64,000 bases of DNA from the NCBI GenBank assembly GCA_016712745.1, contig JADJQN010000003.1, forward strand, positions 1,550,001 to 1,614,000, written 5' to 3'. This document shows, piece by piece, positions 52,404 through 61,111 of this stretch; the first letter of the stretch is position 1, and the number at the start of each line of letters is the position of its first letter. Source of the DNA: Sandaracinaceae bacterium (lineage in GTDB: Bacteria > Myxococcota_A > Polyangia > Polyangiales > JADJQN01). The position numbers and the translations under genes were made by a program. The notes beneath the pieces are model-generated. The model saw only the letters and a list, made by a program, of their open reading frames with translations. It was not told the DNA's origin and made no database searches.

Positions 52404-54425
52404 TTACTCCCGGTTCTTCACTTCGCCCGCAACATCGCTCGCTTTGTCGAGATCGAGGATGCGTTGGCTGCCCACGTAAGTCTTAGTTTCGTACTTCGTA
52501 ATCTTGCCGATCTTGCGAACGATATCGGCCATGCGTTCGGCTTCGCTCACGATCGTCTCAGCGTAGGCGCGCTCGGGGCGACCAGGTTGAATCTTGCGCT
52601 TCAACATTTCGGCGTACGCAAGCACGCTGGTGAGCGGCTGATTGAGCTCGTGCGCGGCGGTGCCAGCAAGTTCTGCGATGTAAACTTGCTTCTCGCTGAG
52701 CGCGAGTTTTTGCTGCGCCTGCGCCAGTCGCTCTTCAACGCGCATCTTCTCGCGCAAGTCGGTGAAGATTCCGAACGTCGCAATGGCTTTGCCGTTCTCG
52801 TAAATCATCGCAGCCGAAAGTGTGATCGGAATGCGCTCGCCAACGCGGTTGATGGCATCGATGCGCACGTTGTCGAGGCGTCCGGCCCCGCCGTGCTGGC
52901 CTGATTTGATCATGCGCATGACTTCGCGCGCGCCATCTCCCGGGTAGAGCATGCGCACGTGCATCTTGCCGACGACTTCTTCGCGGGTCCATCCGTACAC
53001 ACGCTCGGCGCCTTTGTTGTACAAAATGATCGTGCCGGTCATGTCCGACGCAACGATAGGATCGACGCTCGCGTCGATAAGCGATTCGAGAAACTCCTTT
53101 GTCTTGACGAGCTCTGTCGCGGTCGCTCGTTCCTCGGTTACGTCGCGGAAGGAAAGGAGCACCGCGCCCTCTCCGTCGACCAACGTCGAGAATGAAAATG
53201 CAAAGGTACGCGTGACGCCGTCTTTGCGACGCACGCGCAGATCGACGCCCAACGGAAAATGTCCGTGCGCGAAACCCTCGTAGATTTCCCTCGCATGTTC
53301 CGAATCGGTGCTCTCCACGAGACTGCGCATCTTCTTGCCGAGCAACTCCTGCTCGTCATAACCAATCAGCGTGAGCGCGCGCGGATTGACGAAGAGCAAA
53401 CGCCCCTCGGCGTCCACTGCAGCGAGGCCGTCGGCAGCGGACGCAAAGTAGTCGGCATAGCGCTTCAGCGAACGCAAGCGGCGCTCCGCCTCGAACCGTG
53501 CAAACGTCACTTGCTGCGTGTGGTCGCGCAGCGATTGCATCACGCGCGCATTGCGCAGAGCGACGCCCGTAGCGTTGGCGACGATGCGGCAGAAATCAAT
53601 CTCGCGCTCGAGCAAGGCGCCACGCCGTGCAGCGGCGCGCAAAAAGAGAACACCGATTGCTTTCTCCTCCCAAACAATCGGAAGCAGCGTGAGCGCTGAG
53701 AGCGTCACGCTCGAAACATCTGCGCGCACGCCATCGAGAACAGGGTGCGTCGCCACGTCTTCGATTGTAAGAGGCTGACGCGTGCGCAAGACCTGCTGAA
53801 TCTCCGGGTACTTGCTCAGGTCGAGACGCAAGTTGTTCACTTGCTCGTCGTCGCTTGCAGCAACGACGAAGCCAACGTCGTCCTCCTCGGGCGCAAGAAC
53901 AATGCTCACGCGCTCGACGCGCACGACATCCGCGATGCGTCGAACGACAGTATAAAGGATGTCCCGGAAATCGAGCGTTGACGCCAGCGCTTGCGTAACC
54001 TCGAGCATCACATGCGCGTCGTGCTCTTTACGCGCAAGCTCCTCGAGATACTCCCGCGAACGCATATGCGTGCGGATACGCGCCAATAGCTCGCTCGGGC
54101 GCAAAGGTTTGCGCAACAAGTCGTCCGCACCAAGCTCGAACGCGCGAGCTGCGGCTTCGTCGGTGTCGGTTCGCGTCAAAACGATGACGGGAATATCGAG
54201 CATCACAGGCACCTTACGAAGGGCGGTGAGCGTCTCAAACCCCTTGTCGTTGAGCGTGAGCTCCAAGATTACAAGTGCCGGCGGATTCTTGGCCGCAATC
54301 GCGACAAGCTCTTCGCGCGAGCCCGCCTTCTGCAACGTGAACTCCGCGTCGCGAAGGACCCCACCGAGGAGCCGCTCGCCCTCTTCATCCTCATAGACAA
54401 CCAGGATTGTTCGCGAGTTAGTCAT
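52404..54425 (-). CDS. Receiver-like/GAF/PAS/PAS/HisKA protein lacking the ATPase domain
   Basis: 673 residues from ATG 54425. The N-terminal receiver fold (2-120) has Glu55 where the phosphoacceptor Asp should be (LVILELTL), with the switch Thr (VIVLTRT) and Lys (LLRKPL) kept. A GAF domain (about 130-310) and two PAS domains (about 330-450 and 460-580) follow. A HisKA region then carries His592 (GTAAHELNQPL). After HisKA only about 45 residues remain, with no N, G1 or G2 boxes. It cannot phosphorylate itself. It is 2 bases upstream of the complete kinase, which could phosphorylate it in trans. It is divergent from murI. Confidence 0.88.
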   Translation of the reverse strand: MTNSRTILVVYEDEEGERLLGGVLRDAEFTLQKAGSREELVAIAAKNPPALVILELTLNDKGFETLTALRKVPVMLDIPVIVLTRTDTDEAAARAFELGADDLLRKPLRPSELLARIRTHMRSREYLEELARKEHDAHVMLEVTQALASTLDFRDILYTVVRRIADVVRVERVSIVLAPEEDDVGFVVAASDDEQVNNLRLDLSKYPEIQQVLRTRQPLTIEDVATHPVLDGVRADVSSVTLSALTLLPIVWEEKAIGVLFLRAAARRGALLEREIDFCRIVANATGVALRNARVMQSLRDHTQQVTFARFEAERRLRSLKRYADYFASAADGLAAVDAEGRLLFVNPRALTLIGYDEQELLGKKMRSLVESTDSEHAREIYEGFAHGHFPLGVDLRVRRKDGVTRTFAFSFSTLVDGEGAVLLSFRDVTEERATATELVKTKEFLESLIDASVDPIVASDMTGTIILYNKGAERVYGWTREEVVGKMHVRMLYPGDGAREVMRMIKSGQHGGAGRLDNVRIDAINRVGERIPITLSAAMIYENGKAIATFGIFTDLREKMRVEERLAQAQQKLALSEKQVYIAELAGTAAHELNQPLTSVLAYAEMLKRKIQPGRPERAYAETIVSEAERMADIVRKIGKITKYETKTYVGSQRILDLDKASDVAGEVKNRE

Positions 54426-54538
54426 CGTTGGCCCACGCGGGAAGCGGGTGCGTATAAGGGTAGCAGACACTGGCCGATCCACATAAGTGGTGCAGGTCCC
54501 CCAACTCACGTATATTACGAGCCGGTTTTGAGCTGAAA

Positions 54539-55363
54539 ATGGCCGCTTTACCCCATTCGCCGATAGGCGTGTTCGATTCTGGCCTGGGCGGTCTTACGGT
54601 CGCGCGGGCGATACGTGAGGCGCTACCTGGCGAAGACCTCGTGTACTTGGGTGACACCGCGCGCGTTCCCTACGGAACACGCAGCCCAGAAACCATCACC
54701 CGCTACGCGCGCTCGTGCGCGAAGAAGCTACAAGAGCACGATCTGAAGCTTCTGGTCGTTGCATGCAATACCGTAAGCGCAGTCGCTCTCGATATGCTGC
54801 GCGTCGAGCTCGATATGCCCGTGCTCGGCGTCATCGAACCCGGCGCACGTGCCGGTGTTGCGGCGAGTCGCAAGAAGCATCTTGGTGTCATCGCGACCGT
54901 TGGCACGATTGGCTCGGGCGCGTACGTGCGCGCGGTCGCCAGCATCGACTCGCGCATTGAAGTAATCGCGCGCCCTGCGCCGTTGCTTGTGCCGCTGGTC
55001 GAGGAAGGCTGGCTCACCGGCGATGTGCCGCGTCTGGCGGTGCGAAAGTATCTCGAGCCATTTGCCGCAGAGTCGATCGACGCGCTCGTGCTCGGTTGCA
55101 CACACTATCCGCTTCTCGCCGACATTATTCGTACCGAAGCAGCTGCGGTCTGCGGCAGTCCGATCACGGTTGTCGATAGTGCGCACGCTACCGCTACGGA
55201 TCTCTCAGCATTGCTCAATGATCGGGCCTTGAAGAACCCACGCGATGCTGGCGGCTCACTGCGTCTGCTTGTGACAGATTTGCCAGGTCGCTTCGGTGAA
55301 GTGGCTTCGCGCTTTCTTGGTGTCGATGTCGACACGCTCGAAGTTGCGCAGATTGATCTCTAG
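54539..55363 (+). CDS. murI: Glutamate racemase
   Basis: 274 residues. MurI interconverts L- and D-glutamate, supplying D-Glu for peptidoglycan precursors in the cytoplasm. The two catalytic cysteines are visible: Cys76 in VVACNTVSA and Cys187 in VLGCTHYPLL. IGVFDSGLGGLTVARAI is the N-terminal family motif with the active-site Asp13. The length is normal. It is divergent from the signalling gene at 52404; the 113-base gap has no clear operator. The next gene begins 30 bases after its stop. Confidence 0.95.
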   Translation: MAALPHSPIGVFDSGLGGLTVARAIREALPGEDLVYLGDTARVPYGTRSPETITRYARSCAKKLQEHDLKLLVVACNTVSAVALDMLRVELDMPVLGVIEPGARAGVAASRKKHLGVIATVGTIGSGAYVRAVASIDSRIEVIARPAPLLVPLVEEGWLTGDVPRLAVRKYLEPFAAESIDALVLGCTHYPLLADIIRTEAAAVCGSPITVVDSAHATATDLSALLNDRALKNPRDAGGSLRLLVTDLPGRFGEVASRFLGVDVDTLEVAQIDL

Positions 55364-55393
55364 TTGCGGCAAAACCTGCTAGCGTTCCTAGTC

Positions 55394-56341
55394 ATGATGC
55401 AACTTCACCGCACGTCTCTCCTCGCGCTCGTTTTTGGCATCTATTGCGTCGGCGCCTCTCTCGGCTCGACCGGCTGCTCATGCGCGAGTGAGCTTTCGGC
55501 CACCGGTGATGGCGGCGGGACGCAGGATCTTGACGGTCACGTGGCCGACCTCGATTCGGCGATTCGCCCCGACGCAATCGTGCGAGACGCAAACCTGAGC
55601 TACGACGCTGCCGGCGCTGGACCGGAAGTGTGCGACGGCGTGGACAACGATCACAACGGCATCGTCGATGACCTCGATGTGGGTGGTGACGGCGTGTGCG
55701 ATTGCTTGCTCATTGCAACGCTCGGGATTCCCGGCGAGTGGGGCGAGGGCGATGTGTTCGCGGCATGGCTTGACGAACGTAGCGATACTGGCGCAGCAAG
55801 CTTGGGCGACGCGGTTCTAACGAGCGAGCTGCTGGCCGGCTACCAAGTCATCGTGGTGCAAGACATTCGCGGCCGCACCTATTCGGCAGCCGAAGTCACG
55901 GCGCTGCAGAACTGGATCGAAGCGGGCGGCGGCTTGATGACGCTCATTGGCTATGGCGACTCGACCGAGCGCACCAACGTGAACACGCTCCTCGCGCCGA
56001 GCGGTATTCAATACGATTCAGCGGCGATCTTACCGGGAAGCCCGACCATTCCAGTCACGACGTGGAACACCCATCCGGTCGCCGACATGATCACGCAAGT
56101 GGGTGTCGACAACGGCTACGAAGTCGTTGGCGCGGGCACCGTCATCGCGCAAGAAGGCGGCTTCGATCTTCTACGGGGCAACTCGCTCGGCGCAGGCAAA
56201 GTCCTCGTGTGGGGCGACGAGTGGATTACCTACGACTCCGAATGGGAAGGCCATCCCGAGTACCAGCTGCAGCGATTCTGGCTCAACGCGATCAAGTGGC
56301 TTACCCCCGCCGCGCAGTGCCAGGTCCCGATTCTCTTCTGA
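55394..56341 (+). CDS. Lipoprotein with calcium-loop and amidotransferase-like domain
   Basis: 315 residues from ATG 55394; the TTG at 55364 is an unlikely earlier start. A signal peptide leads to STGC (Cys28), a near-lipobox. After an acidic linker the segment CDGVDNDHNGIVDDLDVGGD forms a thrombospondin-3-like calcium loop common in myxobacterial lipoproteins. The C-terminal 200 residues have a Rossmann-like pattern (YQVIVVQDIRG, WIEAGGGLMTLIGYGD, AGKVLVWGDEW) like class I amidotransferase or ThuA-type domains. No catalytic Cys is visible there. The role is unknown. A small Cys-rich ORF follows. Confidence 0.72.
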   Translation: MMQLHRTSLLALVFGIYCVGASLGSTGCSCASELSATGDGGGTQDLDGHVADLDSAIRPDAIVRDANLSYDAAGAGPEVCDGVDNDHNGIVDDLDVGGDGVCDCLLIATLGIPGEWGEGDVFAAWLDERSDTGAASLGDAVLTSELLAGYQVIVVQDIRGRTYSAAEVTALQNWIEAGGGLMTLIGYGDSTERTNVNTLLAPSGIQYDSAAILPGSPTIPVTTWNTHPVADMITQVGVDNGYEVVGAGTVIAQEGGFDLLRGNSLGAGKVLVWGDEWITYDSEWEGHPEYQLQRFWLNAIKWLTPAAQCQVPILF

Positions 56342-56358
56342 CCTTCAGTCGTTTGACT

Positions 56359-56532
56359 ATGCAGATGAGCCGTTCAGCCAGCGTGATGGATCAGTCATGC
56401 GGGGCATTCACATGTGGCGTTCCCAGCCCGCTTGATTGCGTAGCTGACGCCTGCGATTGCGGCGCGACGCGCAACTACGTTTCTGGCGTCGGCTGCGTCG
56501 AAGACCGCGATTGCACGGACTGCAGCCGCTAG
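56359..56532 (+). CDS. Small Cys-rich protein or gene remnant
   Basis: 57 residues starting at ATG 56359, without signal peptide. The second half has a dense Cys pattern (PSPLDCVADACDCGATRNY, then GCVEDRDCTDCSR) like the small Cys modules found at the C-termini of myxobacterial lipoproteins. The first 13 residues are non-specific. It is 17 bases after the stop of the calcium-loop lipoprotein and in a different frame, so it could be a small gene, or the C-terminus of that lipoprotein separated by an indel. The codon use is coding-like. Confidence 0.4.
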   Translation: MQMSRSASVMDQSCGAFTCGVPSPLDCVADACDCGATRNYVSGVGCVEDRDCTDCSR

Positions 56533-56561
56533 TCGCACACGACTAGACGAGTGTGCCTGTC

Positions 56562-57101
56562 TTAGCGGGACGTCGCGCGCGTTAGAGCATCGCGAACCTG
56601 CGCGTCACGCTCTAGCGACAGACGTGCCTGCAATGCACGCGTGGCGTTCTCTGTATGAAGCGTCGCAATCGCCCGCACGGCGCCGACGCGCACCGTTGTT
56701 GAAGCATGCGTGAGAAATGGCAGCAAATCTTGCTCCGCGCTTTCACCGAACGCGCGCGCCATTGAGCTCACGGCCTCGCGAATCAGCAGCTCGGATTGAC
56801 CCTGCTGAGTTGCGACTGTGCGCAAGAAGGTACGCGTGGCTTCGCTCGGAAAGTTCGCAACAGCGCTCACAGCACGGATCCGCACGAAGGGCGGCTCGCT
56901 CGTAGTGTTGTAGACATCGATGAGCACGGGCAGCGTTTCAGCCCCCAGAGCCGCCCACGTCTCGTGGCTCGCGCCGCCTTCGAATCCGCTCAGCAACTCA
57001 CGCACGCGCTGCCGCGAAGGCGACGTCGCCAGTGCAGTCGTCGTCAACAACGAGAGGCTCGCTATCACTCCCAAAGAGGCCAAGAACGTACGCGTCGACA
57101 T
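56562..57101 (-). CDS. Secreted HEAT-repeat-like protein
   Basis: 179 residues. The signal peptide ends at ALATS. The mature part has four or so helical pairs of the HEAT/PBS type: VRIRAVSAVANF, LIREAVSSMARAF, VRVGAVRAIATL and RDALTRAT. HEAT repeats bind proteins. No further domain is present. It is convergent with the Cys-rich ORF and divergent from the hydrolase gene at 57258. Confidence 0.75.
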   Translation of the reverse strand: MSTRTFLASLGVIASLSLLTTTALATSPSRQRVRELLSGFEGGASHETWAALGAETLPVLIDVYNTTSEPPFVRIRAVSAVANFPSEATRTFLRTVATQQGQSELLIREAVSSMARAFGESAEQDLLPFLTHASTTVRVGAVRAIATLHTENATRALQARLSLERDAQVRDALTRATSR

Positions 57102-57257
57102 GGGTCGCAGATTAGCACAACACCTCCTTGCTCGCTTTTGCGGATCGCGATGAACGATCTGCGGTAGAGTCCGGCTGATTCCGTGATTCTAGAGAGCGAC
57201 GAGGTCGAACAGCCGATTGAAGGGGGGCATTCGGGCCGGTTCTTGAAGGAGGTCGTC

Positions 57258-58211
57258 ATGACCTCTGGTGCGCATCCCCTTGCGATGGTGCGCAAGCGCC
57301 TTGCGAACTCCGCAACAACTCGCGGAGCAGTGCTGCTGGTGCATGGCTTCGGTCAAAACAGGTATACGTGGCACACCTCGCGCCGCAGTTTCGTGAACTA
57401 CCTCGCGCAGCAGGGCTTTGATGTCTTCAACGCCGATCTGCGTGGGCACGGACGATCGCGTCGCTTTGGGGCTCCGCGACCGCGGGTGCTCGACGAGTAC
57501 ATCCGGCACGACATGCCGGCCTTCGTCGACGAAGTGAAAAAGCTCTCCGGCCACGATCAGATCTTTCTCGTAGGCCATTCAATGGGCGGGCTCATCGCTT
57601 ACTCAGCCGCGGCCACCGTCGTGCGGGACAGCGTGCGCGGCATCGTCACGATTGGTTCGCCATATCGCTTCGGTGCCGGGTCACGTGTCCTCACCGCGCT
57701 CGGAATGGTGGCAAAGGGGCTCGGTCTCACCGGAATGTTCAACGGCAATCCGATCGTGCCGCTCCGCTTCATCGGTGAGCACCTGCGTGATCGAAGCGCG
57801 ATGTGGGACTCGCGCCATTTGCCGATGCCTATTCGCGCTTGGCTCCCCGGAAGCATCGAACGTGACTTGTTGGATGAGTATCTTTCACGTGCTTTCGATC
57901 GCGCGAGCATATCGACCGTGCTTGCCATCTTCCGCACACGCGACGAAGCGACGCTTCGCAGCGCCGATGGCATGGTGAATTACGGCGTCGCGTTTGAAAT
58001 GCTCGATCGCCCTTTGCTTGTGATAGGCGGCACACACGACATGCTCGCACCGCCGGCTTCCGTAAGACCGGCTTACGATCTCAGTCGCTCGAGCGACAAA
58101 AAGTACCGCGCGTTTCCTCTTGGCCACATCGATCTCATCGTCGGCAAAACCGCGCCGACGACCGTGTGGCCGCTGATCGGTGACTGGCTCCTCGCCCGCT
58201 GCGAAAGCTAG
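57258..58211 (+). CDS. Alpha/beta hydrolase
   Basis: 317 residues from ATG 57258, chosen because AAGGAGGT lies 5 bases before it. An in-frame GTG at 57183 would add 25 residues and may be right, because the first beta strand of the fold could begin before the ATG. The catalytic machinery is complete: oxyanion motif LLVHGFGQNRYTW, nucleophile Ser108 in VGHSMGG, Asp in GGTHDML and His in LGHIDLI. Esterase or lipase-like activity is likely; the substrate is not readable. It overlaps the convergent hemerythrin gene by 4 bases. Confidence 0.88.
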   Translation: MTSGAHPLAMVRKRLANSATTRGAVLLVHGFGQNRYTWHTSRRSFVNYLAQQGFDVFNADLRGHGRSRRFGAPRPRVLDEYIRHDMPAFVDEVKKLSGHDQIFLVGHSMGGLIAYSAAATVVRDSVRGIVTIGSPYRFGAGSRVLTALGMVAKGLGLTGMFNGNPIVPLRFIGEHLRDRSAMWDSRHLPMPIRAWLPGSIERDLLDEYLSRAFDRASISTVLAIFRTRDEATLRSADGMVNYGVAFEMLDRPLLVIGGTHDMLAPPASVRPAYDLSRSSDKKYRAFPLGHIDLIVGKTAPTTVWPLIGDWLLARCES

Positions 58212-58702
58212 GGCTTGGGTCCTGAGCTGCGCTTCTTGGCGAAGATCTTTCCGATCTTCTTGCGCGTGGTGAGCGCGATGTTCTTTTGCACGCGTGGGAA
58301 GAGCTTGGTTTCCTCTTCCTTCAAATGGTGCTCGAGGACCTCGCAAAAAATGTGCATGTGAATGGCGCGACGCTCTGGGTCTTTGACGCGGTGCACGTGG
58401 GCCATGATTAGTTCGTGCACGCGATGCTCTTCGATGCCTTCTTTGGCTTTGTCTTCGAAGAGCTTGTGATCCTTGAGCCGATGGAGCAGCGATTCCTCTT
58501 CGGCTTTCATGTGCGAATGGACGAGCTTCTCGAGCTTCGCGTAAGCCGCGAAAATCGCACGCTGCGTCGCGCGCGGCGAGTCGATCTTCTCCATCAACTC
58601 GCGCATGGCGCGGTGATCTTTGAGCAAGAGCGTGACCACACCTGCGGAGTCAAAACTCACGTTCGCTTGGGAAATAATCTGCAGTTTTGACTTCTTTTTC
58701 AT
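58208..58702 (-). CDS. Hemerythrin-like HHE domain protein
   Basis: 164 residues. Iron-ligand positions of the four-helix bundle are visible: DHRAM, HSHMKAEEE, HRVHELIMAH and HHLKEEE. Such proteins bind oxygen, nitric oxide or iron, or repair iron-sulfur clusters. A basic C-terminal tail (KKIGKIFAKKRSS) is unusual and could bind nucleic acid or membrane. It is cytoplasmic. It overlaps the convergent hydrolase gene by 4 bases at its 3' end; the upstream MAPEG gene lies 14 bases away on the same strand. Confidence 0.88.
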   Translation of the reverse strand: MKKKSKLQIISQANVSFDSAGVVTLLLKDHRAMRELMEKIDSPRATQRAIFAAYAKLEKLVHSHMKAEEESLLHRLKDHKLFEDKAKEGIEEHRVHELIMAHVHRVKDPERRAIHMHIFCEVLEHHLKEEETKLFPRVQKNIALTTRKKIGKIFAKKRSSGPKP

Positions 58703-58715
58703 AGTGGCTTTCTAG

Positions 58716-59081
58716 TTAAACGGACGCGACGGCGTAGCGGATCACTTGCACGAGCATGATGACGATGCTGACCGCGCCCACAGCGAATGACGCCGTGCGA
58801 AACGGCTGCTTTGCATTCACGTAGAAGAGCGAATGGAGCAGGCGCACGACTACAAATACGGCGAAGAGAACGCGTGCAAACGTGAGATTAGGCATCGTCT
58901 GTGTGTAGATGAGGCCAATCGCTAAAAAGGGAAGTGCGGCTTCAACCGCATTCGAGTGCGCGCGCTTGACGCGAGCCACGTCCGGATGCTCCACCTCGAC
59001 GACTTGGGCCCCTGGATTTACGCCGACATCTTCGTGGTTGACCACGTGCCTTCGCTTGGCGCGTGTGAGTGTTTCACGCAA
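58716..59081 (-). CDS. MAPEG-like protein lacking the first transmembrane helix
   Basis: 121 residues. VARVKRAHSNAVEAALPF, then FARVLFAVFVVVRLLHSLFY and KQPFRT are the MAPEG core motifs (glutathione and eicosanoid-type membrane enzymes). Family members have four helices; here only three hydrophobic segments remain, because the frame starts at the loop before the second helix (RAKRRHVVNHEDV). The only start at the right place is TTG 59081; no ATG or GTG is available upstream. The phasin-like gene begins upstream without a gap that could hold the missing helix. It is probably a truncated gene. Confidence 0.65.
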   Translation of the reverse strand: MRETLTRAKRRHVVNHEDVGVNPGAQVVEVEHPDVARVKRAHSNAVEAALPFLAIGLIYTQTMPNLTFARVLFAVFVVVRLLHSLFYVNAKQPFRTASFAVGAVSIVIMLVQVIRYAVASV

Positions 59082-59097
59082 GTTCAGGTCGCGCGTT

Positions 59098-59367
59098 TCA
59101 ACCGGCGGCGTTCTTCTTCGCCTTCTCGAGCTCGCCTTCCATCTTGCGAAGGGCGCGCTTGAGCTCGCGCATCTCCGACTTTGTGGCGAGATTGAACATC
59201 TTCGCGATCGACTCGACGCGCTGGTCGAACGACTCTTGGACTTTTCCCTTCAACTGGAAGGCTTGCATCATGGTCTTCATGACGCGTTCGTCCTGCAGGA
59301 GCTTTCCGATGCGGGGATCGCTCATCAGCTTCATGCCCTGCTCTTGAAGAAATCGCTTGAGATCCAC
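59098..59367 (-). CDS. Small coiled-coil protein, phasin-like
   Basis: 89 residues from GTG 59367, which has GAGGGG upstream. It has two amphipathic helices: one with GMKLMSDPRIGKLLQDERV and a C-terminal coiled coil (EMRELKRALRKMEGELEKAK). The layout resembles phasin or granule-associated proteins of deltaproteobacteria. No enzyme motif. It is on the minus strand 16 bases upstream of the truncated MAPEG gene and divergent from the SCP2 gene. Confidence 0.75.
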   Translation of the reverse strand: MDLKRFLQEQGMKLMSDPRIGKLLQDERVMKTMMQAFQLKGKVQESFDQRVESIAKMFNLATKSEMRELKRALRKMEGELEKAKKNAAG

Positions 59368-59512
59368 GTGATACCCCTCTCGCAATGCCGGCAAAGTAGA
59401 GCCTGCCGATCGCCGCTGTCAAACGAAGATCCGCTACGCTTGACACTACATTGAGCCAAGCCGTATAGAAACGGCTCCTGAATCGTCATTCATTTCTTTT
59501 GGAGGAGACGCA

Positions 59513-59836
59513 ATGTCCGACGCAAAAACCGACTTCACGACGAAGATTGCCGGCAAGATCACCGCTGATCCCGAGAAGGCCAAGGCCATCAATGCCGTCT
59601 TCTTGTTCAAGATCAATGGCGACGGCGGCGGCGTTTGGACCGTCAACTGCAAGGACGCTCCCGGTGTCACTGAAGGTGACAAGGGCGGCGCTGATTGCAC
59701 GCTCGAGATGAGCGCGGAAGATTGGAAGAGCATCAGCGAGAATCCCTCGTCGGCGATGCAGCTCTACTTCCAGGGCAAGTTGAAGGTCGCTGGCAACGCG
59801 ATGCTGGCAACCAAGCTTCAGCAGATCATCGGCTGA
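59513..59836 (+). CDS. SCP2 sterol-carrier domain protein
   Basis: 107 residues, ATG preceded by GGAGG at a 7-base spacing. The whole protein is an SCP2 domain (AVFLFKINGDGG, WTVNCKDAPG, ADCTLEMSAEDW, QLYFQGKLKVAGNAMLATKL), a hydrophobic pocket protein that binds sterols or acyl-CoA. It is cytoplasmic. The CoA-transferase gene starts immediately after its stop. The pair suggests handling of branched or steroid acyl-CoA, which is inference. Confidence 0.9.
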   Translation: MSDAKTDFTTKIAGKITADPEKAKAINAVFLFKINGDGGGVWTVNCKDAPGVTEGDKGGADCTLEMSAEDWKSISENPSSAMQLYFQGKLKVAGNAMLATKLQQIIG

Positions 59837-61018
59837 TTGTCGAACGAGCTGCTTGTCGAACGGCCTCTCGCTAAAGTTCGCGTGCTCGATCTCACGCGAC
59901 TTTTGCCGGGGCCGTTCGCGTCTCGTGTCCTTTTGGATCTCGGCGCTGATGTCGACAAGCTCGAGGATCCGCACGCGGGTGATTACATGCGCATCATGCC
60001 TCCGCAGATTGGCGGCATGAACGCGTTGTTCCACGCGTTGGCGCGCGGCACACGAAGCGTGATTCTGGATTTGAAGAAGAGCGAAGGGCGTGACGCGTTC
60101 CTGCGCATGCTCCCGCACTACGACGTGCTCATCGAGAGCTTTCGTCCCGGCGTGATGGAGAGGCTAGGGCTCTCGTATGCCGAGCTTTCGAAGGTCGCAC
60201 CGCGGCTCGTGTACTGTGCAATCAGCGGCTACGGGCAAACAGGACCGCTTGCGAATCGCGCGGGCCACGACCTCAACTATCTCGCGCGCGCCGGCGTTCT
60301 CGGTGTAACCGGTCCTTCCGATCACGCACCTCAGGTTCCGGGCACGCACGCCGCGGACATCAGCGGCGGGCTCTTTTCGGTCACGGGAATTCTTGCGGCG
60401 CTTTTCGCACGCACCACCACAGGCAGGGGCCGCTTCATCGACATCAGCATGAGTGAGAGCGTGATGCAGCTTGCGCTCGTTGGACTCATGTCGAATGGTG
60501 TTAAGAGCTCGCACGAAGGACGGGGTGAAGGTCTGCTTACCGGCGGCATCGCTCCTTACAATACCTACGCAACCAAGGATGGCGGCTTCGTTGCCTTAGC
60601 CGCACTCGAGCCGAAGTTTTGGAATGCGTTTTGTGAAGGAGTCGGCATCGAGCCATCCCTTGAGGCGTTGGCGGTCGGTCCTCATCAGGCGACGTGGAAA
60701 GAGAAGCTCGCAACTATTTTTCTTGCCCGCACGCGCGATGAATGGGCGAGCTTTGCGACCACGCATGACTGCTGTCTTGAACCGGTGCTCATGCGCGAGG
60801 AGCTGGTCGCGGATCCGCAGCATGAAGCACGCGCGCTTTTCCACGTTGCATCCTTTGGCGACGAAGGCTCACTGGCATATCCGCGCACTCCAACCGGTGC
60901 GAACGGCATCGTAGGAAAGGCGCCCGCGCACGGCGAACACACGCGCGAAGTCCTGCGGGAATCTGGATTATCCAACGCTGATATCGATGCGTTATTCGCT
61001 CGGCACGCCGCGCGCTGA
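59837..61018 (+). CDS. CaiB/BaiF-type CoA-transferase (alpha-methylacyl-CoA racemase-like)
   Basis: 393 residues, TTG start with no gap after the SCP2 stop. The family III CoA-transferase blocks are complete: VLDLTRLLPGPFASRVLLDL, ADVDKLEDP, RAGHDLNYLARAG with the catalytic Asp, and GRGRFIDISMSES. The sequence is close to alpha-methylacyl-CoA racemase, which epimerises 2-methyl branched acyl-CoA. With the SCP2 partner this fits branched fatty-acid or sterol metabolism. A CoA-transferase function cannot be excluded. Confidence 0.9.
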   Translation: MSNELLVERPLAKVRVLDLTRLLPGPFASRVLLDLGADVDKLEDPHAGDYMRIMPPQIGGMNALFHALARGTRSVILDLKKSEGRDAFLRMLPHYDVLIESFRPGVMERLGLSYAELSKVAPRLVYCAISGYGQTGPLANRAGHDLNYLARAGVLGVTGPSDHAPQVPGTHAADISGGLFSVTGILAALFARTTTGRGRFIDISMSESVMQLALVGLMSNGVKSSHEGRGEGLLTGGIAPYNTYATKDGGFVALAALEPKFWNAFCEGVGIEPSLEALAVGPHQATWKEKLATIFLARTRDEWASFATTHDCCLEPVLMREELVADPQHEARALFHVASFGDEGSLAYPRTPTGANGIVGKAPAHGEHTREVLRESGLSNADIDALFARHAAR

Positions 61019-61111
61019 ATGCCCGTGTGAAAAAGGTGTTGTTCAGCGCGGCATGCTTAAATCCGAGGGAGTCACTTTGACGGCGCACGGTCGCCGCCAT
61101 AGCGTGTGTAC

